Positions 25,466 to 36,500 of a DNA stretch of 52,129 nucleotides are shown here, in pieces. How positions within the stretch are numbered: position 1 is the first letter of the stretch; each line of letters opens with the position of its first letter. Source of the stretch: Acidobacteriota bacterium. Its GTDB lineage: Bacteria; Acidobacteriota; Terriglobia; Terriglobales; Acidobacteriaceae. The stretch is from positions 1-52,129 of the forward strand of contig JAJYSV010000027.1 in the NCBI GenBank assembly GCA_021793405.1, in the 5' to 3' direction. Made by a program: the position numbers and the translations under genes. The notes under the pieces were generated by a model. That model had not been told where the DNA came from. It was given only the letters and a program-made list of their open reading frames with translations, and ran no database searches.

Positions 25466-26650
25466 GTGTCAACAACTGTGCTGGAGATCCCCGGGGCGAT
25501 TGCGACTGGAGAGAGAAGAGTCAAGGCCTTGAAGCCACGCATTCTCTTCTTGATTGATGAAATCGGCGGCATCGCTGAGGGCGGAACGGAACGGCAGGTG
25601 CTGCAGTTGATCGAAATGGCGCGGAGGCTGGGTTATGAGCCGCGCCTGGCGGTACTGCGTGGGACCGAATGGTTGACGGAGGAAGAGGCGGGCTGTCCGG
25701 TGCACTCCGCCGGCGTGCATAGCCTGCTGCGTCCCTCGGGATGGCGGGCCTGTCTGGAGCTGGTGCGCTGGATGCGACGCCAGCGGATCAAGCTGGTGCA
25801 GACATTTTTCATCGAATGCAACATTCTTGGGCCATGGCTGGCTCGGCTGGCGGGTGTGCCGGTCGTGATCGGCTCGCGGCGAAATTTAAATGAGTGGATG
25901 GGTCCGGCGACTCGCCAGATTCAGCGTCTGGCCAATTTATCCGCGGACTGTATTCTGGCCAACAGCAAAATCGCCGCGCAGTCGATTCAAGGCGCGGAGC
26001 GTGTGCCGCAGCGTAAATTGCGCGTGGCCTACAACGGCATCGACCTGGCTAAGTTTTCGAAACTGAACCAACTACGGGATCAAGCCCGGCGAATGCTGGG
26101 AATCGCCGAGGATGAAGTGCTTGTCGGCAATATCTCCTGCATGCGCGAGGTGAAGGGAATTCCGCAATTTGTGGACGCGGCCCGCATCGTGCTGGCCACT
26201 GACCCGCGGATGCGATTTGTGGTTGTCGGAGACGGCCAGGAATATGCTCAAGTAGTGGAACGGATTCGGCGGTATGGGCTGGAGGATCGAATCCATCTTG
26301 CCGGCGCGCAGGTGGATGTTATGCCCTATCTGGCGGCAATGGACATTGGCGTGCTTAGTTCTTTGGCGGAAGGATTTTCCAACTCCCTGCTGGAATACAT
26401 GGCCAGCGGACTGCCGTCGGTGGCGACGGATGTAGGAGGCAATCGGGAAGCGTTGGAAGAGACCGGCGTACTGGTGCCGCCCGACGATCCGGCGGCCCTG
26501 GCCGAAGCGATCCTTCGCCTGCGCGGGTCTGCATTGCGGCAGCAGATGGGCCAAGCGGCACGGCAGCGTGTCGAACAGTTCAGTCTGGCACGCGCCGAGA
26601 AGCGAATGGAAGAAATTTACGGCGAATTGCTGCAAGCAAAGGGAAATTAA
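25466..26650 (+). CDS. Glycosyltransferase family 4 (GT-B)
   Basis: A 394-residue GT-B transferase starting at GTG 25466 with AGGAG upstream, 11 bp after the acyltransferase. The N-terminal domain has LIDEIGGIAEGGTERQVLQL, the usual opening of WaaG/RfaG-like GT4 proteins. The donor domain has VGNISCMREVKGIPQFVDA, VVVGDGQE, the IGVLSSLAEGFSNSLLEYMA segment with the EX7E pair, and GLPSVATDVGGNREAL. It is cytoplasmic, with a retaining mechanism. It probably adds one residue of the EPS repeat unit. Donor unknown. Confidence 0.88.
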   Translation: MSTTVLEIPGAIATGERRVKALKPRILFLIDEIGGIAEGGTERQVLQLIEMARRLGYEPRLAVLRGTEWLTEEEAGCPVHSAGVHSLLRPSGWRACLELVRWMRRQRIKLVQTFFIECNILGPWLARLAGVPVVIGSRRNLNEWMGPATRQIQRLANLSADCILANSKIAAQSIQGAERVPQRKLRVAYNGIDLAKFSKLNQLRDQARRMLGIAEDEVLVGNISCMREVKGIPQFVDAARIVLATDPRMRFVVVGDGQEYAQVVERIRRYGLEDRIHLAGAQVDVMPYLAAMDIGVLSSLAEGFSNSLLEYMASGLPSVATDVGGNREALEETGVLVPPDDPAALAEAILRLRGSALRQQMGQAARQRVEQFSLARAEKRMEEIYGELLQAKGN

Positions 26651-26680
26651 CTGCGAGAGATTGAAGGAGAAACGACCGGT

Positions 26681-28123
26681 ATGGAACAATTTGACAAAAA
26701 TAAGGATGCGGCTGCATACCGATTCACTGCACCTGTGGGTACGGCCACGGCGGAGACCGGCGCGGCGACTGCCGAGTCCAGTACGGACTTGCTGATGCGG
26801 ACCATCCAGGATCGCACCGGCCAGGTCGGCGTGGTCGGGCTTGGATATGTGGGCTTGCCGCTCGCGATGCTGTTCGCCCGCGCCGGTTTTCCGGTCACCG
26901 GATTCGATGTGGACCGCAGCAAGGTGAACAAGCTGAACGCGGGCTCTTCCTATATTCAGCGCATCCTGCCGGAAGAGATTGCGCAATTACGCGAGTCGGG
27001 ATTCAAAGCCAGCGCCGAATATGCGGACGTCAGCAAGATGCAGGCCATCATCATTTGCGTGCCGACGCCGCTCGATGAGCATCAGGGGCCGGACCTTCGC
27101 TTTATTGAAGACACAGCCCGCTCCTTGTCACCGCATCTTCGCGCTGGACAATTGGTGATTCTGGAAAGCACAACCTATCCGGGCACAACGGAAGAAGTGT
27201 TGATTCCGCTGTTGGAAGCGCACAATCCCGAAGGTCTCCATTGCTATCGGGAGGGTCTCGATCCGGCCAAATGCTTTTATGTGGCCTATTCTCCTGAGCG
27301 CGAAGATCCGGGCAATGTGACGGTGGAGCGAAGCGACATCCCCAAGGTGGTCGGAGCGTCGACGAAGGAGTCGGGGGACTTGGCGGCTGCGTTTTACGGC
27401 AGCATTTTCCATCGCATCATTCGCGTCTCGAGTCCGGCGGCGGCGGAGATGACCAAGCTGCTGGAAAACATCTACCGGTGCGTGAATATCGCGCTGGTGA
27501 ACGAACTGAAACTGCTGTGCCTGCGGATGGGGCTGGATATCTGGGAGATTATCGACGCGGCTGCCACCAAGCCGTTTGGATTCCAGCCGTTTTATCCCGG
27601 CCCGGGGCTGGGAGGGCACTGCATCCCGATCGATCCTTTTTATCTTTCCTGGAAGGCGAAGGAGCTGGACTTCAGCACTCGCTTCATTGAATTGGCGGGC
27701 GAGGTAAACACTTCCATGCCCTACCATGTGGTCGAGTCAGTGACAGCTGCGTTGAACGACCGCAGCAAGCCGTTGAAGGGCAGCCGCATTCTAGTTCTGG
27801 GGCTGTCTTACAAGAAAGATATCGACGACCTGCGCGAGTCGCCTTCGTTGACATTGATCGAACAACTGCGCCGCCGCGGAGCCCTGGTCGACTACAACGA
27901 CCCATACTTCCCAACGGTGGGTCATGGGCGTCATTATGCTCTCAACATGACGTCTGTTGCCTTGGATACAATCCGCGACTACGATTGCGTGCTGATTGCC
28001 ACCGACCACTCCGACTACGACTATGAGCAGATTGCACGGGAAGCGCAGTTGGTTGTCGATACGCGCAATGCGACTGGCCGTATCGCGGATGCGGAGCTGC
28101 AGAAGAAGATTATTCGCTGTTAG
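26681..28123 (+). CDS. Nucleotide-sugar dehydrogenase (UDP-GlcNAc/ManNAc 6-dehydrogenase type)
   Basis: A 480-residue NAD-dependent enzyme that oxidises C6 of a UDP-sugar twice to give a uronic acid for the polymer. The Rossmann start GLGYVGLPLA lies near residue 52, preceded by an unusual ~45-residue Ala/Thr-rich N-terminal extension. Other family landmarks are CVPTPLDEHQ, STTYPGTTEE, SPEREDPGN, the helix KLLENIYRCVNIALVNEL and the catalytic GGHCIPIDPFYLSWK with Cys314. The last motif form is closest to WbpA/UDP-GlcNAc 6-dehydrogenases rather than UDP-Glc dehydrogenases, so a GlcNAcA-type product is favoured. It is the last gene before a terminator. Confidence 0.9.
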   Translation: MEQFDKNKDAAAYRFTAPVGTATAETGAATAESSTDLLMRTIQDRTGQVGVVGLGYVGLPLAMLFARAGFPVTGFDVDRSKVNKLNAGSSYIQRILPEEIAQLRESGFKASAEYADVSKMQAIIICVPTPLDEHQGPDLRFIEDTARSLSPHLRAGQLVILESTTYPGTTEEVLIPLLEAHNPEGLHCYREGLDPAKCFYVAYSPEREDPGNVTVERSDIPKVVGASTKESGDLAAAFYGSIFHRIIRVSSPAAAEMTKLLENIYRCVNIALVNELKLLCLRMGLDIWEIIDAAATKPFGFQPFYPGPGLGGHCIPIDPFYLSWKAKELDFSTRFIELAGEVNTSMPYHVVESVTAALNDRSKPLKGSRILVLGLSYKKDIDDLRESPSLTLIEQLRRRGALVDYNDPYFPTVGHGRHYALNMTSVALDTIRDYDCVLIATDHSDYDYEQIAREAQLVVDTRNATGRIADAELQKKIIRC

Positions 28124-28180
28124 TAGCGTCAGTCGCGATTGTTGGCACAGAGGCTAACGTATTGCTTCCGTGACGCACAC

Positions 28181-28232
28181 CAACTGCCTTCCGCGCTGCC
28201 CAATCAGGCGACCGGGAGGCAGTTGCTATTTT
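28181..28232 (+). terminator. Rho-independent terminator after the UDP-sugar dehydrogenase
   Basis: CAACTGCCTTCCG (28181-28193) pairs with CGGGAGGCAGTTG (28213-28225) over 13 bp with one G-U pair, and the stem is followed by CTATTTT. It lies 58 bp past the stop of the dehydrogenase gene and separates the EPS block from the NRPS-PKS block. Confidence 0.75.
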
Positions 28233-28364
28233 GGCTGTATCTTGCTGATTTTTCGTTCAGGTGACATTGTTCCCCAGGTGAAGGAAGAATAGGAAAAACT
28301 TTTCACACTTGTTATTAAAATGGGAACTCTTTTTGCTGGAATGGGAGCAATTCTGTATTTCATC

Positions 28365-28388
28365 CGGGAAAGTTATTCAACTTCCCCG
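28365..28388. promoter_or_regulatory. Inverted repeat upstream of the NRPS-PKS promoter
   Basis: GGGAAAGTT, four bases, AACTTCCCC forms an imperfect inverted repeat (AAGTT/AACTT exact; the outer GGGAA/TTCCC pairs through a one-base bulge). It is 40 bp upstream of the sigma-54-like -24 box. An activator site or an accidental repeat in an A/T-rich leader are both possible. Confidence 0.3.
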
Positions 28389-28427
28389 ATGTTTCTGAAT
28401 ATTCACGGAGAGGGGGCCAGCGTGAGG

Positions 28428-28444
28428 TTGGCATCCCACGTGCA
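28428..28444 (+). promoter_or_regulatory. Predicted sigma-54 (-24/-12) promoter of the NRPS-PKS operon
   Basis: The element TTGGCATCCCACGTGCA has GG at 28430-28431 and GC at 28442-28443 with ten bases between, a -24 box of TTGGCA and a -12 box of GTGCA, the same -12 form as at 13661-13677. It predicts a transcript start near 28455 and a leader of about 30 bases before GTG 28487. The region 28233-28427 upstream holds no gene and is A/T-rich, fitting a regulatory region. Confidence 0.6.
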
Positions 28445-28486
28445 GTTCAAGTAGCCGAAAACTGGAAGCCCTGGAGCGGTAGGCTT

Positions 28487-30565
28487 GTGAATCTCGATGC
28501 CTTGACGATCGGCTGGTACGACGCGTCGGATAAGGAAAACCTGCGGGAGCGTGCCTGTCCGTCGGCGTCCATTTCAGTCCTTACGGCGGCGCCGGGAGAT
28601 CTTCCGTGGAACGGAACTGTGCTGGAGCTTTTTTCGCAGAGCGCCCATCGTTTTTCCGGCTCCGTCGCACTCGCCTATGCGGAGCAATCGATTACCTACG
28701 GGGAATTGTGGAATTTTGCCGATGCCTTCCGCGGTCGCCTGGTCACTCAGGGAATCCAGCCGGGAGACCTGGTGGGAGTTGTTGCCGGTCGATCGCCAGC
28801 CACCATCGCTGCGATCCTCGGCATCGTGATGGCGGGCGGGTGTTACATGCCCATCGAGATCGAGGAATTTTCCGCCGCTGTTTTGGGGCAGATTCGGGAA
28901 TCGAGCGGTCTGCGATTCTGGATCGCAGATGCGAAGTTCCGGCAAATTGCCGACCCGGCGCTGTGGGAAGGATGCTCTGTTCTGGCTGTGGATGAGGTTG
29001 CGTGCCCGGAGGGTGCCGAGATGGCTCAGATCCCGGCAGTCGAGATCTGCGGGGAAAGTCCGCTGTACGTAATGTTCACTTCCGGTTCGACTGGATTGCC
29101 GAAGGGCGTGCTGGTCCCTCATCGGGCTGTGGTGCGATTGGTGGTTGGCCAGCAATTTATCGAGTTTGCGCCGACGCACACATTTTTGCTGCATTCCCCG
29201 CTGTCTTTCGACGCGTCTACGCTGGAATTCTGGGGCAGCTTGCTGCATGGTTCTCGGCTGGTTCTGGCCCCGGCGGGGCAACTGGGGCTGGATGACTATA
29301 CGCAACTGATCCGGAAGCAGGGCGTGACGACGCTGTGGTTGACCGCTGCGATGTTTCATCTTGCAGCCGAGCACACGCCGGGAATGTTTGCGCCGCTGAG
29401 GCAGCTTCTGTTTGGGGGCGATGTCATCTCGCCGCGCCATGTGGAGCGGATGCGCAACTTGTACCCCGCCTTGCGCATGGTCAACGGATACGGTCCAACG
29501 GAAAACACGACGTTCACCTGCTGCTACCAGGTACCCAGCGACTATCGCGCGGAGGGTTCGCTGCCCATCGGATTGCCGATTACGCACACCACGGTTCACA
29601 TTTTGGATGCCGAACATGCGTCGGTCGCACCCGGGCAATCGGGGGAATTGGCGGCGGGGGGCGCGGGTGTGGCGTTGGGATATCTGGGGCGGCCGGATGC
29701 TACGGGGGAACGATTTATCCCGGATACATTTTCCAGCCGTCGCGGAGCGATGCTGTACCTGACCGGCGACCGCGCCGTGGAGCGGCCCGATGGAACGATT
29801 GAGTTTCTGGGCCGGATGGATCGCCAGGTGAAAATTGCCGGGCATCGGGTGGAATTGGCGGCAGTAGAGAACGCGCTATCGGAGTCGCCTTGGGTGGTGA
29901 GCGCCGCAGTGGTCGTGTTGACCGTGCCGTCCGGAGAAAAGCAGTTGGTCGCGTGCGTCGCTTTAGCGAGCCCGATCGAGAACGCAGAACTTGCATTGCG
30001 CGCGTGGGTGCAAGCGCGGCTTTCTCGCACATCGACACCGCAGCACTGGGTGTTTCTGGAGAAGTTGCCGATCAACGCGAATGGCAAACTGGATCGCGTT
30101 GCCTTACAGAATATTTGCGAAGCTCGACTGCTTGTTTCTGCGCTTGGCAATCCGGTTTCCGCAGCTGCGAAAGATGAATCTTCCGCAGCCAGCGCAGGTG
30201 CGGCGGATGAAAACCACATCACGAATCGTCTGCAGGGAATGTGGGCAATGCTGCTGGGCCGCGCTTCCGTTGGAGCGGATGAAAACTTCTTCGACCTGGG
30301 CGGCACGTCGCTGCTGTTGATCGAGATGCATGCCAGACTCAAGGCGCAATTCGCCTCCACCCCATCGCTAGTCGAGATGTTTGAATTTCCGACACCGCGC
30401 AGGTTGGCCCAGCGACTTTTCCAAGGTCAGCAATGGAAGGGTGACATGGCAACCGCGGACCATCGCGGTCAACGCCAGCGCGCAGCCATGTTGGCGAGAC
30501 GGCCAGGATTCAGCGCAATGAAGACACCCGCGGTGGGCAGTGCCAGAGAGGATGGAACTCGTTGA
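28487..30565 (+). CDS. NRPS loading module, A-T (valine-like pocket)
   Basis: A 692-residue nonribosomal peptide synthetase with one adenylation domain (about 40-545) and one thiolation domain (about 575-645). Core motifs: YVMFTSGSTGLPKG from residue 194, LSFDASTLEFW, NGYGPTENTT, YLTGDRA and NANGKLDR with the A10 Lys; the carrier site is DLGGTSLL with Ser608. Lining the pocket up by eye against GrsA gives DALWLGGTFK, close to the published valine code DAFWIGGTFK. There is no condensation domain, so it should load a free amino acid and start the line, handing it to the KS of the next protein. GTG start with GGAG 12 bases upstream; the stop overlaps the next start (TTGA). Confidence 0.9.
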   Translation: MNLDALTIGWYDASDKENLRERACPSASISVLTAAPGDLPWNGTVLELFSQSAHRFSGSVALAYAEQSITYGELWNFADAFRGRLVTQGIQPGDLVGVVAGRSPATIAAILGIVMAGGCYMPIEIEEFSAAVLGQIRESSGLRFWIADAKFRQIADPALWEGCSVLAVDEVACPEGAEMAQIPAVEICGESPLYVMFTSGSTGLPKGVLVPHRAVVRLVVGQQFIEFAPTHTFLLHSPLSFDASTLEFWGSLLHGSRLVLAPAGQLGLDDYTQLIRKQGVTTLWLTAAMFHLAAEHTPGMFAPLRQLLFGGDVISPRHVERMRNLYPALRMVNGYGPTENTTFTCCYQVPSDYRAEGSLPIGLPITHTTVHILDAEHASVAPGQSGELAAGGAGVALGYLGRPDATGERFIPDTFSSRRGAMLYLTGDRAVERPDGTIEFLGRMDRQVKIAGHRVELAAVENALSESPWVVSAAVVVLTVPSGEKQLVACVALASPIENAELALRAWVQARLSRTSTPQHWVFLEKLPINANGKLDRVALQNICEARLLVSALGNPVSAAAKDESSAASAGAADENHITNRLQGMWAMLLGRASVGADENFFDLGGTSLLLIEMHARLKAQFASTPSLVEMFEFPTPRRLAQRLFQGQQWKGDMATADHRGQRQRAAMLARRPGFSAMKTPAVGSAREDGTR

Positions 30566-33500
30566 GCGATACTCAGCAAAACGCGGTGGCCATTATCGGG
30601 ATTGCGGGCCGTTTTCCGGGTGCGGAAAATGTGGAGCAGTTATGGCAGAACCTGTGCGCCGGTCGGGAGTCCATTCGCACGATTCCAGAGTGGGAACTGG
30701 AAGATGGCCTGACGGCGACGCAGCGGAGCCGGGGAAAATATGTTGCGGCGCGAGCGGTGCTCAAAGATGTCGACTTATTCGATGCGGAATTCTTTCACAT
30801 TCTGCCGCGTGAAGCCGAAGTGACCGATCCGCAGCAACGCGTGCTGATGGAGTGCGCGTGGGAAGCGCTGGAAGATGCCGGCTACGATCCGGCGCGGATT
30901 GCGGGCAACGTTGGCGTGTTCGCCGGATCCAGTATCAACACCTATCTCCTGCTGCACCTTGCTTCGGATCCCTCGTTTCGCGAGGAATTCACGCGCTCCT
31001 ATCAAGTGGGTTCCTTCCCGACGCTGGTCGGCAATGGGCACGACTTTTTGGCGACGCGCATCAGTTACAAGCTGAACCTGCGCGGGCCGGCGATGACGGT
31101 GCAGTCCGCATGTTCGACGTCGCTGCTGGCGGTGGCGCAGGCATGGCAGAGCCTAGTGAACTACCAGTCGGACCTGGCGCTGGCGGGTGGCGTGTCCATT
31201 TCTTTTCCGCAGAAGCGCGGATATTTTTATCAGGATGGCGGCATGGTTTCTGTGGACGGCCACTGCCGTCCGTTCGATGCTGCCGCGACCGGAACGGTTT
31301 TTGGCGGCGGCGCCGGCATGGTCCTGCTGAAGCGCGCCGAAGAAGCAATTGCCGATGGGGACCATATTTACGCGCTGCTGCTGGGTGCCGGGGTCAACAA
31401 CGACGGATCGGATAAAGTCGGCTATGCCGCTCCCAGCCGCAAAGGGCAGACCGATGCCATTGCGATGGCATACGCGGTGGCGGGTGTCGATCCGGCGTCT
31501 GTCGATTATGTCGAATGCCACGGTACCGGCACTCCGCTGGGCGATCCAATCGAAGTGGCAGCATTGGCGGAGGCGTTCGGAGCGGGTGCGCCGCGTACGG
31601 CTCCGTGTCTCCTGAGTTCCGTGAAGGGAAATATTGGGCATCTGGATGTGGCGGCGGGAGTGACGGGCCTGGTGAAGGCGGCGTTGTCGCTCGATCGCGA
31701 GCGAATTCCTGGAACGCTCCACTACAGCGAGCCGAACCCGCGATTGGATCTTCCGAAGCTGCCGTTCATTGTTGCCAGTACGGCAACCGAATGGCCCAGA
31801 GGTCGAGCGATTCGGCGGGCTGGAGTCAGCGCCTTCGGCTTTGGCGGCACCAATGTTCACGTGGTGCTGGAGGAAGCTCCAGTGGTAACGACGAGCGCTG
31901 CGCAACGTCCGCAGCAACTGCTTTGTATGGCGGCGCGCACGTCTACCGCGCTGGAAGCGCAATGTGCCCGCCTGGCGGACTCTATGGAGCGGGCCGATCC
32001 GGTGACATTTTCTTTGCCCGATGTAGCCTATACGCTGGCAGTCGGCCGCCGCGCCTTTGCCCATCGCCTGGCGGTCGTCGCTAATACCCGTGAGGAATGC
32101 ATCGCACGGCTTCGAAATCTGGACGCGCTGCGGTCGCGCGCGGCGATTGCGAAGGAAGCGCCTCGCGTTGCCATGTTGTTTCCGGGGCAAGGCACGCAAC
32201 ATCCGGGCATGGCCGAGGATATCTATCGCACGGAACCATTCTATCGAGAGATCGTGGATCGTTGCTGCAAGCATCTGGTGTCTCTGGCCGGCTTGGATCT
32301 GTTGCCGGTGCTGTTTCCGAAGATTGCTGATCCGAATGATAGCAAGGCGTGGGACGATGCAGCGCAAGCGCTGGAGCAGACTCGCTACGCGCAACCGGCG
32401 CTGTTCGTCACCAGCTACGCCCTGGCGAAGCTCTGGATGCACTGGGGTGTGCAGCCGGCTTGTCTGGTCGGACACAGTGTTGGAGAGTTAGTTGCCGCCT
32501 GCCTTGCCGGGGTCTTCTCACTCGAAGACGCGCTGCTCTTTGTTGCGCGTCGAGGCGAATGGATGCAGGAGCTGCCGACGGGAAGCATGTTGGCGGTGCG
32601 TATGCAATCGCAAGAGTTACAAAAGATTCTGCCAGCCAATCTTTCCGTCGCGGCGGTCAATTCTCCAACACTGACGGTCGCATCCGGACCAACCGCTGAG
32701 GTCGATCTGCTGGCGAAGCAGTTGGAGCGTGAACATATTGCATGTCGTCGGCTGCGTACCTCGCATGCGTTCCATTCTGCGATGGTGGACCCCATTGTAG
32801 AGCGTCTTCGCGCCGCGCTCAGTTCGATGGAATTGAATGAACCGAAACTGGAAATACTCTCGACGGTGACGGGCGATACATTGACGCATGCCGAAGCCAC
32901 ATCGCCGGAATACTGGGCCCGGCATAGCCGCGTCGCGGTGAATTTCAGCGCAGCGGCGAATACGCTGGTGCGCGAAGGATTTGAAATCCTGCTTGAAGCT
33001 GGAGCCGGAGACACTCTGATCACGCTGGTTCGACAGCACTTGCCACGTGGAAGTAAGACGATGGTCGCATTCCCCTCGCTACCCGCGGAGAGCCTCCACC
33101 CGGCGGGTCCGCAGAAATCATCGTGGGACATATTGGCTGGCACCGTGGGCGCATTATGGTCGCACGGAATCCCGGTGGATTGGGATGCCTACTATGCCGG
33201 TGAACATCGAAGGCGCGTCGCGTTGCCGACGTACCCATTCGAGCGCAAGCGGCACTGGGTGGAGGCGAAAAGGGAGTTGCGTGCGACGGATGCGCCATTC
33301 GTCGCCGAGCCAACGGAGGCCCCACCATTGAAAATAGTTGAGAACATCCCGCCAGAAGAGGGGAGCGGAATTGACATGAATTTGAATGTTTCGGAGAAAG
33401 TAATGACACCAACTGCGAATGCAACGATAGACAACGCGACAGCGACAATCATCGAAGGTCGGAGCGCACAAATCTGCCGGGGACTTGTCAGTCTGGTGGA

Positions 33501-36500
33501 AGATCTTTCCGGTTTGGAGTTGACTGCGGAGCAGTATGATTTGAGCTTTCTCGAATTGGGATTCGATTCTCTCTTTTTGACCCAAGTGGCTCAAAAGATA
33601 CAGAACAAGTACGCGGTGAAGATCGCTTTCCGCCAATTGCTCGACAATCTCAGCTCCATTCGGCTGGTCGCGGAATATCTCGACGCGCAGATGCCGCAAA
33701 CTTCGATGCCAACGGCACCGGTCAATCAAGTCCAGGAAACTCTGGCCAATCAGCCACGTCCGGCTGCGGCTGCCGACGCAACCGGAGTGCATGGATCATT
33801 GGCAGAAGTTCCGCCGAATGGATCGCCCGTTGAAGGCGCGCGGTCCGGCTTCGTGGCGGATGGACAAATTGCGATCCTGATGCAGCAACAACTACAAGCA
33901 GTCACGCAATTGATACAGTCTCAGTTGCAGATTTTAAGTGGCGGGCAGACTGCCAGCGTCGCAGCATCGAGAGCTATTGCGCCGACCCAGCATTTTGTGG
34001 AGAAATCCTCGGCAGCAACGCGGGCGGAGGAGCCGGTGGCAAGCGCACCTCCTCCGCCCACGCCGGCCGAAGGAAAAATGCTTTGTAAACAGTCAGCTTC
34101 GAGCGGCCAGCATGCGATGACCGCGGAGCAGCAGCGCTTTCTGGAGCAGCTTATCGAGCGCTACTGCAAAAAAACCGCCCAGTCGAAATCCTTCGCGCAG
34201 CAGCATCGTCGCACCCTCGCCGATCCGCGCGGAGTCAACGGGTTCCGGCCGGAATGGAAGGAAATGGTCTACAGTCTCGTCTCCCCTCGCAGCAAGGGAT
34301 CGAAGTTTTGGGACATTGATGGCAATGAATATATCGATCTGGTCAATGGCTTTGGGCCCACGATGTTTGGGCACGCTCCCGACTTCGTCGTCAAGGCGCT
34401 TCAGGAGCAGATACAAGAGGGTTTCGCGATCGGACCGCAAACCCCGTTGGCTGGCAGAGCCGCGAATCTCCTGACTGAACTGACCGGCACGGAGCGAGTG
34501 ACATTTTGCAACACAGGCTCTGAGGCGGTGATGGCAGCGATGCGTGTGGCCCGAACGGTTACCGGCAGAGATAGAGTTGTATTTTTTGCCGGCGATTATC
34601 ACGGGCAGTTTGACGAAGTACTGGTCAAGCAGTTGAAGCGGAAAGGCGACTTTCTGACGCAGCCTGCGGCTCCGGGAATTCCTCGCGAGAATCTTGGCAA
34701 TGTTACGGTACTCGACTACGGCACGGAGGAATCCCTCCGCTACATTGAGCGACACGCGAGTGAGTTGGCGGCGGTGTTGGTCGAACCTGTCCAGAGCCGC
34801 CACCCAAAGGTGCAGCCCAAGGAATTTTTGTCTCGCGTACGGGAGATTACAAGGCAGTCCGGGACTGCATTCATTTTTGACGAGGTTGTCACCGGGTTTC
34901 GGATTCATCCACGCGGGGCGCAGGGCTACTACGGCATCGACGCCGATCTGGTGACCTACGGCAAGGTCGTCGGCGGTGGAATGCCGATCGGCATACTGGC
35001 GGGCAGAGCCGCATTCATGGACGCGCTCGACGGCGGCCCATGGGAGTTTGGCGATGCCTCGGTACCTGAAGCCGGAGTTACTTTCTTTGCCGGTACGTTT
35101 GTTCGGCATCCGCTGACGATGGCCGCACTGTGCGCGACATTGGAGCATATTCGCGATGCGGGGGAGGCTCTGTACGATACGCTCAACGAGCGTGCGTCGC
35201 GCTTTGGCATGCGGCTGAATGAGGTGTTTACCCGCCTGGGAGTTCCGCTGCAGCTTGAGACCTGCGGCAGCGTCATGTATGTTGGAGTCCCTTTAGACGT
35301 GCGCTTCGGGGGGCTGTTGTTCTATCTGCTGCGCGAGAAAGGTATCTTCGCTCTGGAAGGATTTCCACTGTACCTGACCACGGAGCACAGCGACGCAGAT
35401 GTGGATCGGATCCTGCGCGCGTTCGAAGAAAGCATCGTCGAGATGCAATCGTGCGGATTTTTCCCGGGGCATCTCGGGGTCGGAGGGATGCCTTCCGTGT
35501 TGGCTTCCGCGCCGCAACCGGAGAAAGAAACTGTAGCGGTTACAGAAATCCCTCTGACCGAGCCGCAATTGGAAATCATGCTGGCTGCCCAGGTCTCTGA
35601 CGATGCCAATTGCGCATTCAATGAGTCGTTTCGCCTGAGTCTTGACGGGGCGCTGGATGTGGAAACGCTGAAGCTGGCTTGGCGATCTCTGGTGGATCGG
35701 CATGATGCGTTGCGCATGTCTCTGGTGACGGCGGGCGATCGAATGCGAATCCATCGTGACCGCCTGATTGCCATGCAGGATGTGGATCTTTCCGGCCATT
35801 CAGCCAGCGCGCAGCAAGATTTACTCGACACGATGATCATCGCGGAAGGAAAGCAGCCCTTTGAATTGGTCCAGGGTCCTCTGGTACGCGCCCAGCTGGT
35901 AAAGCTGGCGCCGGAGAAGCATTTGCTGTTGATCACGGCGCACCACTTGATCTGCGACGGATGGACGGTCAACGTGCTGGTTGATGAACTTGGAAAAATG
36001 TATTCGGCGGCGCTTCACCATAGATCGCCGGAACTGTCTCCTGTCTTGCCATTTTCTCAATATGCACTCGACGTTCAGCAGTCGCAATGGCGAGAGCAGC
36101 AGGAAAGCGATCTTGCATACTGGAAGCAGCAGTTGACACCTGAGCCGGAATTGCTGACGCTGCCGAGCGATCGCAGCCATCCCGCAGCTCGCAGCTTTGA
36201 AGGATCCACCTACATTGCGGAGTTCCCGAAAGCGTTTGTAGCTGCGCTGCGCAAGGCTGGCGCGCAGTCTGGTTGCACGCTGTTCACGACGCTGCTTGCG
36301 GGCTGGCAGATTTTGCTGTGGAGATTGAGCGGCAACCTGGACCCGGTCACGCTGATTCCGTCTGCGGCGCAGTCGCTGATGGATGACAAGGTTCTGGTGG
36401 GTCATTGTGTTCATTTGTTGCCGATTCGGGCGGCACTCACACCCGAAATGGCCGCCGCAGACTATATGCGCGCGTTGAAGCCGGCCGTGCTCGATGCCTA

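Noticed and set aside
31800-33540. A ketoreductase or other reductive domain in the PKS module
   Set aside because: AT ends near residue 860 and the ACP begins near 965, leaving ~100 residues, too short for a KR, and no GxGxxG Rossmann motif is there.
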